IMG/VR virus record: IMGVR_UViG_3300035701_000031 | Span: 1-61,433 of that record | Direction: 5' to 3' (one strand) | From: a virus | DNA: 61,433 bases | Shown here: in pieces, positions 24,601 to 32,552 of the stretch | Numbering within the stretch: position 1 is the stretch's first letter | Layout of the letters: each line of letters begins with the position of its first letter | The notes under the pieces: model-generated | The model's database searches: none | Told to the model about the DNA's origin: nothing | Seen by the model: only the letters and a program-made list of their open reading frames with translations | Translations under genes and position numbers: made by a program

Positions 24601-24741
24601 TTATTCCTTCTTTTGTTTTTTAAACCATTGTATCTGCCCTTCTCTTCTCAATGCTTCTTTTTTTGTTTTGAATATTCCCAATCTTCTATGGGTCTTGCGA
24701 CTATACAAAACCCACTTTCCTTTTTCTTTTTTCAAGACCAT
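24601..24741 (-). CDS. 46-residue small viral-type domain protein
   Basis: The sequence KGKWVLYSRKTHRRLGIFKT then KKEALRREGQIQWFKK matches a small beta-helix domain often seen as a stand-alone phage protein (S-x-x-TG-x-x-LG-x-F-x-T-x-x-x-A-x-x-R-x-x-QI-x-x-FK). It starts next to the stop of 24744..25127. Function unknown in all contexts I know. Confidence 0.68.
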   Translation of the reverse strand: MVLKKEKGKWVLYSRKTHRRLGIFKTKKEALRREGQIQWFKKQKKE

Positions 24742-24743
24742 AA

Positions 24744-25127
24744 TTATCTTTTGGCTTTAGCTTTTAATTTTCTCGCTAATGACCAAGAAGGCATTGCTTT
24801 TTTTCTCGCTGTCTTTGACATACTTTTCCATTTTTTTCTTGCGGATACTGTCATTTTCTTTGCAATTGCTGGGGTCAATTTTATGTATCCTGTGCTTATT
24901 TCATATTTTCTAATTGCTTTTGGTGCTTTTGCTTTTCTCCAGCCGTATGGTGTCTTTTGAACATATTGCCAATGGGTGTATTTGCCTTTTTTTCCAACAT
25001 TCAATAGCATATATTGTCCGACAGGATATTTCTTAAATGCCCCTTTTCTTTTTGCTGGCATTGCTTTTTGCCTTGCTGTCATGGACATTCCCATCCACTT
25101 TTTCCTTGCTTTTTTGGTTTTTGCCAT
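24744..25127 (-). CDS. Highly basic protein with internal repeat, 127 aa
   Basis: ARKKWMGMSMTARQKAMP near the N-terminus is repeated as ARKKWKSMSKTARKKAMP near the C-terminus; the middle has PVGQYMLLNVGKKGKYTHW. The very high lysine/arginine content suggests DNA or RNA binding, as for a nucleoprotein of a particle. GAGGTGATTAAATATG gives the start. Confidence 0.8.
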   Translation of the reverse strand: MAKTKKARKKWMGMSMTARQKAMPAKRKGAFKKYPVGQYMLLNVGKKGKYTHWQYVQKTPYGWRKAKAPKAIRKYEISTGYIKLTPAIAKKMTVSARKKWKSMSKTARKKAMPSWSLARKLKAKAKR

Positions 25128-25133
25128 ATTTAA

Positions 25134-25529
25134 TCACCTCGGAATCCATTGAGCAGTTCTTATTAAAGTATTATAATCGAAATTATATTTATTGCAAAGA
25201 AATTTAATTCTTCTTTTATCGTCTACTATTCTTCCTTCCCAATCATTAATTTCTGATTTCAATTCTTTAATTTTGTTTGGTCTATTCAAAGTTCCTCTTT
25301 CCTGTTCAAGCAAAGATTTTTTATCCTTTAAAATACTTTGATGTGTTTGGAAATCTAATACAACTGCATGATGCACATCTTCTGGAGCAAAACCTTGAAA
25401 AATACCAAAAAAACCAGATTTTATTTTTCTACCAATTGGCACTTTTGTTCCACTCTTTCCAGCATTGAATACTTTGCCTTTTCTACTATGTCTCACATGT
25501 CTTATTTGATGTGAACCTTTTTTGCTCAT
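25134..25529 (-). CDS. Protein with SKKGSHQI N-terminal module and coiled coil, 131 aa
   Basis: The N-terminus MSKKGSHQIRHVRHSRKGK is shared with 26021..26314 and contains VRHSRKGK, possibly a variant of the tag. The C-terminus (RRIKFLCNKYNFDYNTLIR) matches that of 41783..42190. Thus three genes share pieces in different combinations. Probably structural. Confidence 0.76.
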   Translation of the reverse strand: MSKKGSHQIRHVRHSRKGKVFNAGKSGTKVPIGRKIKSGFFGIFQGFAPEDVHHAVVLDFQTHQSILKDKKSLLEQERGTLNRPNKIKELKSEINDWEGRIVDDKRRIKFLCNKYNFDYNTLIRTAQWIPR

Positions 25530-25553
25530 TCCCAATCCTTCTCCTTCTTTTTT

Positions 25554-25961
25554 TTAAAGTTTTGTTATCATCTCATCAACTTCTGCTTCATTCGGCTTTC
25601 GCCCAGTTCTACTCACAAAACCAGCCCTCATTGCATCAAGCCGCCTTAAATCCTGTTCCATTTTTTTAAATTCTTGCTCCCTTTGCCCACTTTCTCTCCA
25701 ACCAATCAAAAACTCTTTGGGGCTTCCTGCACTAATACCATACTTTTCTCCAATCCGAGCTGCCCTAAAATAATCATCAATTTCTTTATCTGTATAACCT
25801 AATTTATACAATTTTTCAATAAATTTTGTTAATTTTCCTATTGGCTCTTTTTCAAATTGTCTCTTTTCTTTGAATTTTGCCCATTTTGTTTTGATTTTTG
25901 TGCTTATACCTTTTCTTGCAAGAGAGTGTCTTGCTGATTCAAAAAACCACCCTTTTTTCAT
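25554..25961 (-). CDS. Tagged coiled-coil protein, 135 aa
   Basis: N-terminal tag MKKGWFFESARHSLARKGIS. The rest is very similar to 14626..15054 (KWAKFKEKRQFEKEPIGKLT, GWRESGQREQEFKKM). These paralogues lie in two different operons. GAGGTGAAACA precedes the ATG. Confidence 0.84.
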   Translation of the reverse strand: MKKGWFFESARHSLARKGISTKIKTKWAKFKEKRQFEKEPIGKLTKFIEKLYKLGYTDKEIDDYFRAARIGEKYGISAGSPKEFLIGWRESGQREQEFKKMEQDLRRLDAMRAGFVSRTGRKPNEAEVDEMITKL

Positions 25962-26020
25962 TGTTTCACCTCACAGCCAACCCGAACCAATCATTCCGCC
26001 TTTGGTCATAATCAATCACG

Positions 26021-26314
26021 TCAATATCTTTCTTTTTTTTGAACTCCTATTTTTATTTTTTTTTCAGCACCACATTTTGAACAAATTAATAAAATTTCTT
26101 TTGTTCCCATTTCGGCGGTATAATCTTCCCAATCACTAATTGAACCAGTTAAAATTGTGCTAATACCTTTTAAAAATCCCCCTCTTGGAATCTCACTTAC
26201 TTTTATAAAATTGTGTTTGCATTCCCCAGCTTTTGTTCCTTTTCCAGCACCATATATTTTTCCTTTCTTGCTATGTCTCACATGATGAATTTGATGCGAA
26301 CCTTTTTTACTCAT
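26021..26314 (-). CDS. Protein with SKKGSHQI module and zinc cluster, 97 aa
   Basis: The N-terminus MSKKGSHQIHHVRHSKKGK is nearly the same as in 25134..25529. Two cysteine sites (a lone ECKH and a later CSKCG) may bind zinc. Start at 26314 after AGGGGGAAAA. The 59 bases to the next gene hold no further gene. Function unknown. Confidence 0.74.
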   Translation of the reverse strand: MSKKGSHQIHHVRHSKKGKIYGAGKGTKAGECKHNFIKVSEIPRGGFLKGISTILTGSISDWEDYTAEMGTKEILLICSKCGAEKKIKIGVQKKERY

Positions 26315-26325
26315 TTTTTTTCCCC

Positions 26326-26850
26326 CTAATATTTCCAAAATCCTTTAATCGGGACTTTGTATTTTTGTTTCATCATCCTTTGATAATCTTGCTTTACTTT
26401 TTTGCTGAATGGTGTTTTTGTATATGCCCAAAATCCGCCAGCCACTCCGCCCATTACTCCAAATATAGGATTGGGTGCAAAAATAAGCCCTGTTGTTCCT
26501 GCGCCAGCAACCATTGCCCTTGCGAGTGCACTTTTTTTCCACAAATAATCAAATTGCCTTGGTCTTTCTTCCAATTTTTGTTGAAATTTCATTTTTTTAA
26601 CATCTTTTGGATGTAAATTTATTGATGGGGCATATTCTGCCTGTAAAACAAATGGTCTCATTGTTACTTCCATTGTTGTATCGGATATTTTATCCCAAAT
26701 TGTTTTTCCTCTTCCCTTCCAAGGATATGCCCTTTTCTTGCCGAATGGTCTTACTGAAAAAAAGGATTGTTTCATTGTAATTGTTCTTTTCTTTGGTCGC
26801 CCCTTCTTTTTTGCTCCAATGAAACCCGATGCGAATGGTAAGAATGGCAT
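26326..26850 (-). CDS. Membrane-associated basic protein, 174 aa
   Basis: The N-terminal half is basic (KKKGRPKKRTITMK) and the C-terminal half has a glycine-rich hydrophobic segment (ARAMVAGAGTTGLIFAPNP, FGVMGGVAGGFWAY). Gene order places it among other small particle-type proteins. No family recognised. Confidence 0.74.
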   Translation of the reverse strand: MPFLPFASGFIGAKKKGRPKKRTITMKQSFFSVRPFGKKRAYPWKGRGKTIWDKISDTTMEVTMRPFVLQAEYAPSINLHPKDVKKMKFQQKLEERPRQFDYLWKKSALARAMVAGAGTTGLIFAPNPIFGVMGGVAGGFWAYTKTPFSKKVKQDYQRMMKQKYKVPIKGFWKY

Positions 26851-26852
26851 TA

Positions 26853-27368
26853 TTATTCACTCATTTCTTTTTTAATTTCCGCAATTAATTTTTCTTTAAG
26901 TTGTTTAAAATTTGCCCCTTTTATCGGATAAAAGTGCACAATATCCCCTCGAACAACTTGGTCATAATATTCATCTAAATTTTCTCTCCATTTGTATTTA
27001 TCTTTTAAAATGCTCAATAATTCAAGGGGAGTGGCTTTTCTAATTCGTGTAAATTCTTCTTTTTGATTAAATTTCTTGTAAATTGGGCTACCCCATTTGG
27101 TCAATTCTCTTGCTGTTTTAATGCCTCTTGCAGCCAATGCGTGCCTTGCTGATTCATATTTCCATCCGACTGGTTTAATGTGTTTTTCTGGAATGTTTAT
27201 CATCATTCCAAGCCCAACTTGCGCTGCTTGTGTTTTTCCCTTTTTATCTGCAAAAATTTCATAATAAGTTTGTCCTTTTTCTTTTTCTGATTTATAAACT
27301 GTCCCCTGCCAGCCTCTAAATTTTCCAGCAACAATTTTCACTGGTTCATCTTTCTTGAATGTTGCCAT
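26853..27368 (-). CDS. KOW-like protein with internal tag, 171 aa
   Basis: The start at 27368 follows GGAAGTGA. The first 65 residues (FKKDEPVKIVAGKFRGWQGT then VYKSEKEKGQTYYEIFAD) look like a KOW/SH3-type barrel. The tag (GWKYESARHALAARGIKT) begins near residue 68, inside the chain. This is a second case in which the tag is not at the N-terminus. Confidence 0.78.
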   Translation of the reverse strand: MATFKKDEPVKIVAGKFRGWQGTVYKSEKEKGQTYYEIFADKKGKTQAAQVGLGMMINIPEKHIKPVGWKYESARHALAARGIKTARELTKWGSPIYKKFNQKEEFTRIRKATPLELLSILKDKYKWRENLDEYYDQVVRGDIVHFYPIKGANFKQLKEKLIAEIKKEMSE

Positions 27369-27376
27369 TTTTTCTT

Positions 27377-28423
27377 TCACTTCCTATTATTTCCATTTTC
27401 TCTCAATAATCTTTGCTGCTCTAATTCCTCGACAATTTGCTGTGCTTCTTCTTCTGAAATTTGCCTTTCTGGAATAGCTGGGGCAGGAATTGGTGCTGTT
27501 GGCTGTGGGGGGGTGGGGATTTGCTCTTCTGGAAATCCGTTTCCAACAGCCTGTTCGGCAATCTGGTCTGCCATCTGTGCCTCTTCATCAGGCGTAGGCT
27601 CTCTGCCTTGTTCCCTTCTAAACCGTTCTTTTGCCCATGAAAGTCCAGCTTTTATCTTTGCTCCCAAATAACCTGCTGCCTCGCCTGCTTTTTCTCCTAC
27701 AACTTCTCCTGCCCTTGAAATAGGTGCTAATCCAGCCGATTGCCTTTCTTCTTGTGCCAACATCTCTGCCTCATCTTCATCGTCAGGGGTTTCAAGATAA
27801 TTTATTTCGATACGAGTTTTTGCCATATCATCAAACTGTTTGTCCAGTGCATCTGCGCCAAATGCTTCTTCCGCAACGTTAAGTGCCTCGCTTTTCTTTC
27901 CGTCTGTTTCTAATGTTCCATCTATTGCTTTTTTTGCGGTTTCATCTGAAGGAAAAATTGTGCCTCCAAGTGTTTCTCCTTGTTTTTCGACTTTTCCCAA
28001 TACTTCTTCTCCAGCGATTTCCGCTTCTCCGCCTATGTTTAAAAGTCCTCCCCCGATTGCTTCCCCTTTTTGCTCAACTCCCCCTACAAAGGCTCCGCCC
28101 AATCCGCCAAAAAAATCAGTAAATGCGGTTTCTGGGCTTCCAATCGGCATTCCAAAAGTTGAGACCTGTTTTTTTTCTTCGGCTTCTGGTTTTTCAGTTT
28201 CAATTTCTGGTGTAACTTCAATTGCTTCTTCAATCGGCTTTTGCAAACTATCTTTTAAGGATGGGGTTTGCTGAACACTTTGTTTAATATTTATGTTTAT
28301 ATTGTCTTTTGGATTGCCTCTTGCCTTTACTTTTTTTCTTTTTGTTCTTCCAAGCGAAATGCCTTTGCCTGTTAAAGAATGTTCTGGATATTCCCTAAAC
28401 CAACCTTTTCCTTCGTTTGTCAT
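27377..28423 (-). CDS. Acidic low-complexity protein with degenerate tag, 348 aa
   Basis: The N-terminus KGWFREYPEHSLTGKGISLG is a degenerate tag. The rest is rich in glutamate, glycine and proline, with a glycine-rich middle (FFGGLGGAFVGGVEQKGEAI), ERFRREQGREPTPDEEAQM, and a PTPPQPTAPIPAPAIP segment near the end. It looks intrinsically disordered in large part. It could be a scaffold or linker protein; no family recognised. Confidence 0.78.
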   Translation of the reverse strand: MTNEGKGWFREYPEHSLTGKGISLGRTKRKKVKARGNPKDNININIKQSVQQTPSLKDSLQKPIEEAIEVTPEIETEKPEAEEKKQVSTFGMPIGSPETAFTDFFGGLGGAFVGGVEQKGEAIGGGLLNIGGEAEIAGEEVLGKVEKQGETLGGTIFPSDETAKKAIDGTLETDGKKSEALNVAEEAFGADALDKQFDDMAKTRIEINYLETPDDEDEAEMLAQEERQSAGLAPISRAGEVVGEKAGEAAGYLGAKIKAGLSWAKERFRREQGREPTPDEEAQMADQIAEQAVGNGFPEEQIPTPPQPTAPIPAPAIPERQISEEEAQQIVEELEQQRLLRENGNNRK

Positions 28424-28785
28424 TTTTCTAAAACCTCTCGTGGAATAATATGGATTCCTTTAAATTCAATGTCGATTTTTAATGCTTTTAAAGCATCTTT
28501 TTTTCTTGTGTAAAAGATGGGTGCATAACTTATATTTGAAATTAATTTGTTACCGCCTGTTAATATCCAACTATTGCCTAATTTAAAAATGGTTTTTTTT
28601 TCTTGGTCGCTTTCCCATTCAATAATATTTTTATCTTTTTTTGTTTGTCGCCAATTTGTATTGGTATATCTTAAATCACCAGAACTATTTTGATATTTTG
28701 CCGACATTACTTTTTGTTGTTTTGTCTTTATTCCTTTTCGGGCAAGTGAATGTCTCGCACTCTCCAGTCTCCAGCCTTTTGTCAT
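28420..28785 (-). CDS. Tagged protein, 121 aa
   Basis: N-terminal tag MTKGWRLESARHSLARKGIK, then a small beta-rich domain with IIEWESDQEKKTIFKLGNSW. The ATG follows GAGGAAGTGAAAAT. Overlaps the downstream gene as ATGA. No family recognised. Confidence 0.8.
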   Translation of the reverse strand: MTKGWRLESARHSLARKGIKTKQQKVMSAKYQNSSGDLRYTNTNWRQTKKDKNIIEWESDQEKKTIFKLGNSWILTGGNKLISNISYAPIFYTRKKDALKALKIDIEFKGIHIIPREVLEK

Positions 28786-28789
28786 ATTT

Positions 28790-29122
28790 TCACTTCCTCT
28801 GTTTTACAATTATTTTATTGCCTTTTAAATGAAAGGAAAGTTGGGGGTATTTTTTCCTTTTATAAAGAACTTCTGCTTCTCTAAATTCTTTTCCCCATTT
28901 TGATTTAAATATGAGATGGATTTCATTGCCTTTTTTCTCAATCTTTTGATATAATGATTTATTTATAGCCAATACATTTTTTTCGGTAGAATAATATTCT
29001 TGCAAATCAATATCGCTGTAAATCATCGGGTGTCTTTTTAATTGTTGTTTTGCCAATGCTGTCTCGATTCCCTTTCGGGCTAAACTATGTCTCGCACTTT
29101 CTGATTTCCAGCCTTTTGTCAT
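28790..29122 (-). CDS. Tagged protein, 110 aa
   Basis: N-terminal tag MTKGWKSESARHSLARKGIE, then a basic alpha/beta domain (EIHLIFKSKWGKEFREAEVL). It directly follows the 29124 gene. No family recognised. Confidence 0.8.
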   Translation of the reverse strand: MTKGWKSESARHSLARKGIETALAKQQLKRHPMIYSDIDLQEYYSTEKNVLAINKSLYQKIEKKGNEIHLIFKSKWGKEFREAEVLYKRKKYPQLSFHLKGNKIIVKQRK

Positions 29123-29123
29123 C

Positions 29124-29324
29124 TCACCACTTCCCTTTTTTTATTTTCATTGTTTTGATTTCTTTAGTGATGCTCTGCATTAAACCGAAGTTCGGTGCTG
29201 ACTTCCACGCTTCTTTCTGGTAATCCTTAACCAAAGTTTTTATTTTTGCGTTTGTGTGAATCTTGGGCTGCATTGCCTTTTTCAAAGAATCTTTAATAAT
29301 CGAATTTAAATTATTTTTTGTCAT
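29124..29324 (-). CDS. 66-residue basic protein without tag
   Basis: Lysine-rich helical protein starting MTKNNLNSIIKDSLKKAM and ending KKGKW. It abuts a tagged gene. It follows GGGGGAAGATT. Function unknown. Confidence 0.68.
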   Translation of the reverse strand: MTKNNLNSIIKDSLKKAMQPKIHTNAKIKTLVKDYQKEAWKSAPNFGLMQSITKEIKTMKIKKGKW

Positions 29325-29358
29325 AATCTTCCCCCTTCGCTTTCAATATAATCTTGCA

Positions 29359-30504
29359 TCACTTCAATTTTTTAAGTGCCTCCAACGCACTTGCCTTTGA
29401 GCCGTATTCTTGAAATTCCCCAACTGTGTCCACAGCACCTGTGCTTTTGTCAAATTTTCTGATGGAGTATTTTCTTTTTGCTTCTGGTGCTTGTTCGCTT
29501 GTGATAAAATATTTATCATTGTGAAGTTCGCTTTCAACCCTACTTTTGAAAAACCTCATTGTGTCTGGGTCAAAGTAATGCTGCCCTTTTTCTTTGTTTA
29601 TCTTCCTCATATCCGCTATTGTCATCTTAAATTCTTCCCTTTTTGTTTCATTAAGAATTACTTTCGCCACTTTTTCTGGTGCTTCTCCCGTTTCGTGTAT
29701 TCTTTTTACCGCTTTCACAAATTGTTTGTCTTGCGGTGTTTGTTCTTTTGGGTCTGCGCCAGTTAAAGCTGTGCTTGTAAATCTTTCTTCATCCCTATAT
29801 TTTTTCTTTAATTGTTCGGCAATTTTTTCAACTTCCGCTTTTTTTCCAGTTGGCACATAATAATCAACGCTTGAACTGAATAAATTGCTTGTTCGGGTTA
29901 TGACTGTCGCAAGCGGAATGCCAACTTCTGCAAGTCTTTTCTTTAGTTCATCATCAAATTTTTTAAGTTCTCGTTCATCTTCTGACATTGAAAGCGCAGT
30001 ATCTGAATGCAATTGTTCCCAACCTTTTGCTTCAACTTCGTAATATCCTCTCCAATCATCTGTTTTATGCCATTTTGAGGTAAAATCACTCCCATCTTCA
30101 ACTACATCGCCAGCAGTTAAATCAAGGTCTTGATATTCCCCTAATTGAATTTTTTGTTCTGTGCCGTCTGGATTTGAAATTATTACTGTGCCAATGGGGT
30201 CTTCTTCATCAAATTGAACCGAAAGATTTTCTGCTTTTGTTTTAATGTATTCATCAAGATTAGTAATGTTGCCTTTTTCTAAATCGTATTTTACTTCTTC
30301 TTCAACAAATTTTTCCCACTTATCTTGATTTTTGGTTGGATGGGCATAATATTCATCGCTTGTTACAATTGCCCTGATTATCTGTTCAAGGTCGGGAGTT
30401 CGTGAACCAAAAAGTGCACTCTTGGGTTTTGTTTTTCTCCCAGTCTCGATTCCCTTACGGGCAAGCGAATGTCTCGCACTTTCCAATCTCCAGCCTTTTG
30501 TCAT
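29359..30504 (-). CDS. Large tagged protein with phage-type C-terminal domain, 381 aa
   Basis: N-terminal tag MTKGWRLESARHSLARKGIE. Residues 120-260 form an alpha/beta region with VIISNPDGTEQKIQLGEYQD. The last 80 residues (MRKINKEKGQHYFDPDTMRF, YFITSEQ, YSIRKFDKSTG, TVGEFQEYGS) match a small domain that also occurs alone in phages (DUF7447 type). It is the second gene of the operon behind the repeated promoter block. A structural or co-injected protein is plausible. Confidence 0.82.
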   Translation of the reverse strand: MTKGWRLESARHSLARKGIETGRKTKPKSALFGSRTPDLEQIIRAIVTSDEYYAHPTKNQDKWEKFVEEEVKYDLEKGNITNLDEYIKTKAENLSVQFDEEDPIGTVIISNPDGTEQKIQLGEYQDLDLTAGDVVEDGSDFTSKWHKTDDWRGYYEVEAKGWEQLHSDTALSMSEDERELKKFDDELKKRLAEVGIPLATVITRTSNLFSSSVDYYVPTGKKAEVEKIAEQLKKKYRDEERFTSTALTGADPKEQTPQDKQFVKAVKRIHETGEAPEKVAKVILNETKREEFKMTIADMRKINKEKGQHYFDPDTMRFFKSRVESELHNDKYFITSEQAPEAKRKYSIRKFDKSTGAVDTVGEFQEYGSKASALEALKKLK

Positions 30505-30511
30505 TTATTTT

Positions 30512-30607
30512 TCACCTCTTTGGCAAGAAAAATTTTTTATTCTTGGGGACAAAAAATGAACTTTTTGGTAAAGCCCAATTCCCAAGGCGTGAATGTGTTT
30601 TTGCCAT
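30512..30607 (-). CDS. 31-residue peptide ending in the PKNK module
   Basis: The frame reads MAKTHSRLGNWALPKSSFFV then PKNKKFFLPKR and stops just before the ATG of the 381-residue tagged protein, whose ribosome binding site (GAGGTGA) it contains. It starts about 20 bases after promoter block 2. The ending matches the N-terminal module of the small membrane proteins. It may be a real peptide or an orphan module. Confidence 0.55.
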   Translation of the reverse strand: MAKTHSRLGNWALPKSSFFVPKNKKFFLPKR

Positions 30608-30626
30608 ATTAAATCACTAATATTAG

Positions 30627-30686
30627 TGTCCTTTCTTATATAAAAACATTTTGGTTCTTTAAAAATAGAGTAAGACGGATGAATTA
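30627..30686 (-). promoter_or_regulatory. Repeated promoter block, copy 2
   Basis: Same order of elements as copy 1: TTCATCCGTCTTACTC, TTTTTAAAGAACCAAAATG, TATA box TTTTTATATAAG, AAAGGACAC. It begins at the stop codon of the propeller gene and drives the 8-kb tagged operon. Confidence 0.8.
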
Positions 30687-31790
30687 AACTTTTCCTCCAA
30701 ATATTTTCCCGAATCCACCTACACCATTTTTCATAACAACAAACAATGCGCCAAAGGCAACCACTACTGCACTCAATAACAGTCCGATTCCGAAAAATTG
30801 CCCGATATTAGTCGATTGATGGGACACTCCCATTATAATGCCACTAAAAATGCTGAATAAGCCAGTGATTGATTGAAACAGGGGGTCTATATTTATTGTT
30901 GCTGGGCTTGGCTGGGCTGGCGGTTCAGGTTCTGGCGGTGCTTCTGTTTTATATGTGCCTAAAACACCATCAGACTGTCCTGTAAAAAGATTGCCGTCAT
31001 AAACTGCAAGAGAATTAATTGCTCCTCCAATATCACCTAAATTAGTCCAAATTTTACTTTCATTATTATATGTTCCAAAAACACCAACAGCATCTCCTGT
31101 GAAGAGATTTCCGTCATAAACTATTAATGCGGTAATATTGCTTGCACTAATATCAGCTAAATGAATAGGGTCGGCTATATCACCGTATGTCAAAAAACTG
31201 CCATCATAATCTCCAATAAAAAGGTTGCCATCAAAAACGGCAAGTGAATAACAATTAGTGCCAATACTTCCAACGCCATCAATATATTTTGCACACCCAT
31301 CATCTGGATGGTCAGCAAAAATATTGCCATTATAAATTGTAAAAAATCCTGAATAAGCGTATATGCCCAAATCTGTTGCAATCTTACTATCATTATTATA
31401 TGTTCCGACAAAATTCCCACTCACATAAAAAAGATTTCCGTCATAAAATTCAAAAGAAGTGATGCCCCCGCCAATATCGCCTAAAGAAGTAAAAATTTCA
31501 TTGTTATAAGTCCCTAAAATTCCATTGTCATATCCTGCAAAAAGATTGCCGTCATAGACTGCAAGTGCCCTCAATGAAGTGCCTTCTGCTATGCTTCCTT
31601 TCGAACTCCATACGCCGTTTTTATAAGTTCCTAAAATCCCAGCATCATCTCCAGTAAAAAGATTGCCGTCAAATACGGCAAGAGAAAAAAGCACATCTGC
31701 TTTTCTTCCTAACGAAGCCCATATTCCAGCATAACTGAATGAGAATAACAGCAGCAAGCAAAGCAAAATTAAGATAATTTTATTTTTCAT
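30684..31790 (-). CDS. Secreted seven-repeat beta-propeller with C-terminal membrane anchor, 368 aa
   Basis: A signal peptide (MKNKIILILLCLLLLFSFSYA) is followed by seven repeats built on [FY]DGNLFxG...GTYxN (about 40 residues each), which fits a seven-bladed propeller. After a PPEPEPPAQPSP linker comes a 70-residue anchor with two hydrophobic stretches (FQSITGLFSIFSGIIMGV, FGIGLLLSAVVVAFGALFVV). The anchor is the intronless counterpart of the split gene at 48518..48870. The ATG at 31790 lies about 30 bases after a TATA box without a ribosome binding site. Likely a surface-displayed binding protein. Confidence 0.85.
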   Translation of the reverse strand: MKNKIILILLCLLLLFSFSYAGIWASLGRKADVLFSLAVFDGNLFTGDDAGILGTYKNGVWSSKGSIAEGTSLRALAVYDGNLFAGYDNGILGTYNNEIFTSLGDIGGGITSFEFYDGNLFYVSGNFVGTYNNDSKIATDLGIYAYSGFFTIYNGNIFADHPDDGCAKYIDGVGSIGTNCYSLAVFDGNLFIGDYDGSFLTYGDIADPIHLADISASNITALIVYDGNLFTGDAVGVFGTYNNESKIWTNLGDIGGAINSLAVYDGNLFTGQSDGVLGTYKTEAPPEPEPPAQPSPATINIDPLFQSITGLFSIFSGIIMGVSHQSTNIGQFFGIGLLLSAVVVAFGALFVVMKNGVGGFGKIFGGKV

Positions 31791-31802
31791 TGTAGTAATA
31801 TA

Positions 31803-31863
31803 ATGCCCTTTCTCATATAAAAACATTTTGGTTCTTTAAAAATAGAGTAAGACGGAAGAATTA
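31803..31863 (-). promoter_or_regulatory. Repeated promoter block, copy 3
   Basis: TTCTTCCGTCTTACTC, then TTTTTAAAGAACCAAAATG, TATA box TTTTTATATGAG and AAAGGGCAT. It starts at the stop codon of the gene at 31861 and leads into the propeller gene, whose ATG is close enough for a leaderless transcript. Confidence 0.8.
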
Positions 31864-32328
31864 ATAAGAGTTTTCGTCTTTCACAACAAATTTATTCAAA
31901 TCCGCAGTCGGCGTTTCAAAGCAATCTTCAATCGCATTCTGGTCTTTTAATGGCAAGCAAATTTTTTCGTGGGCATTTTTTAATTTGTAATACGCACCGC
32001 ACTCACAGTAAATTGCATTTACATCGATATTTTCCGCATAAATCGGGCTGCCTTTTGTTATGTAGCCTTTTTCTTCCGCTTCTTTGCATCCAATCTCGCT
32101 TGTAATCCCATCCTTTGTAACATTTATTTTTAAAACGGGTCTGCGGTGTAGAAACGCCTCATAACACCAAGTAATTGGCTCTAATTTTTGATTTTGTTGG
32201 GTATTCTGGTCGGTGCTGGTGTTTTGGTCTATGCCATTGCTGGGCGGTGTGCTGTTCATCACAAGGGCGAGGATTACTACGCAAATTAGTCCAGAAAAAA
32301 CGGCAATGGCTATTTCATTTTCTTTCAT
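31861..32328 (-). CDS. Single-pass membrane protein with cysteines, 155 aa
   Basis: The N-terminal segment IAIAVFSGLICVVILALVM is a membrane helix, followed by a Q/N/T-rich linker and an extracytoplasmic domain with seven cysteines (WCYEAF, IGCKEAEE, YCECGAYY, KICLPL, EDCFET). Disulfide or metal binding is likely. No family recognised. It lies between promoter block 3 and the ATPase genes. Confidence 0.76.
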   Translation of the reverse strand: MKENEIAIAVFSGLICVVILALVMNSTPPSNGIDQNTSTDQNTQQNQKLEPITWCYEAFLHRRPVLKINVTKDGITSEIGCKEAEEKGYITKGSPIYAENIDVNAIYCECGAYYKLKNAHEKICLPLKDQNAIEDCFETPTADLNKFVVKDENSY

Positions 32329-32381
32329 GCTTTCTTCCTCTCATATATATTGTCCTTTCCTTTCCTTTTAAATTTTTTGGC

Positions 32382-32552
32382 TCAATACCTTCTTCTTCCT
32401 CTTTCTTTTGGAATTGCATCTTTGAAAACCCACGACCCCTGACGGAAGGTTTCAAACGCCAGACCTCCAAACCATTTTAATATTTTCCAAACAAATCCCA
32501 ACCATTCTTTCAGAAAATTTTCAATTTTTGTATTTGGGTCGTCATATGGCAT
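32382..32552 (-). CDS. 56-residue amphipathic protein
   Basis: The start at 32552 (MPYDDPNTKIENFLKEW) follows AGGTGAAGAAA and overlaps the ATPase stop region. A W/F-rich amphipathic helix (GFVWKILKWFGGLAFETF) and an arginine tail suggest membrane-surface binding. Confidence 0.65.
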   Translation of the reverse strand: MPYDDPNTKIENFLKEWLGFVWKILKWFGGLAFETFRQGSWVFKDAIPKERGRRRY

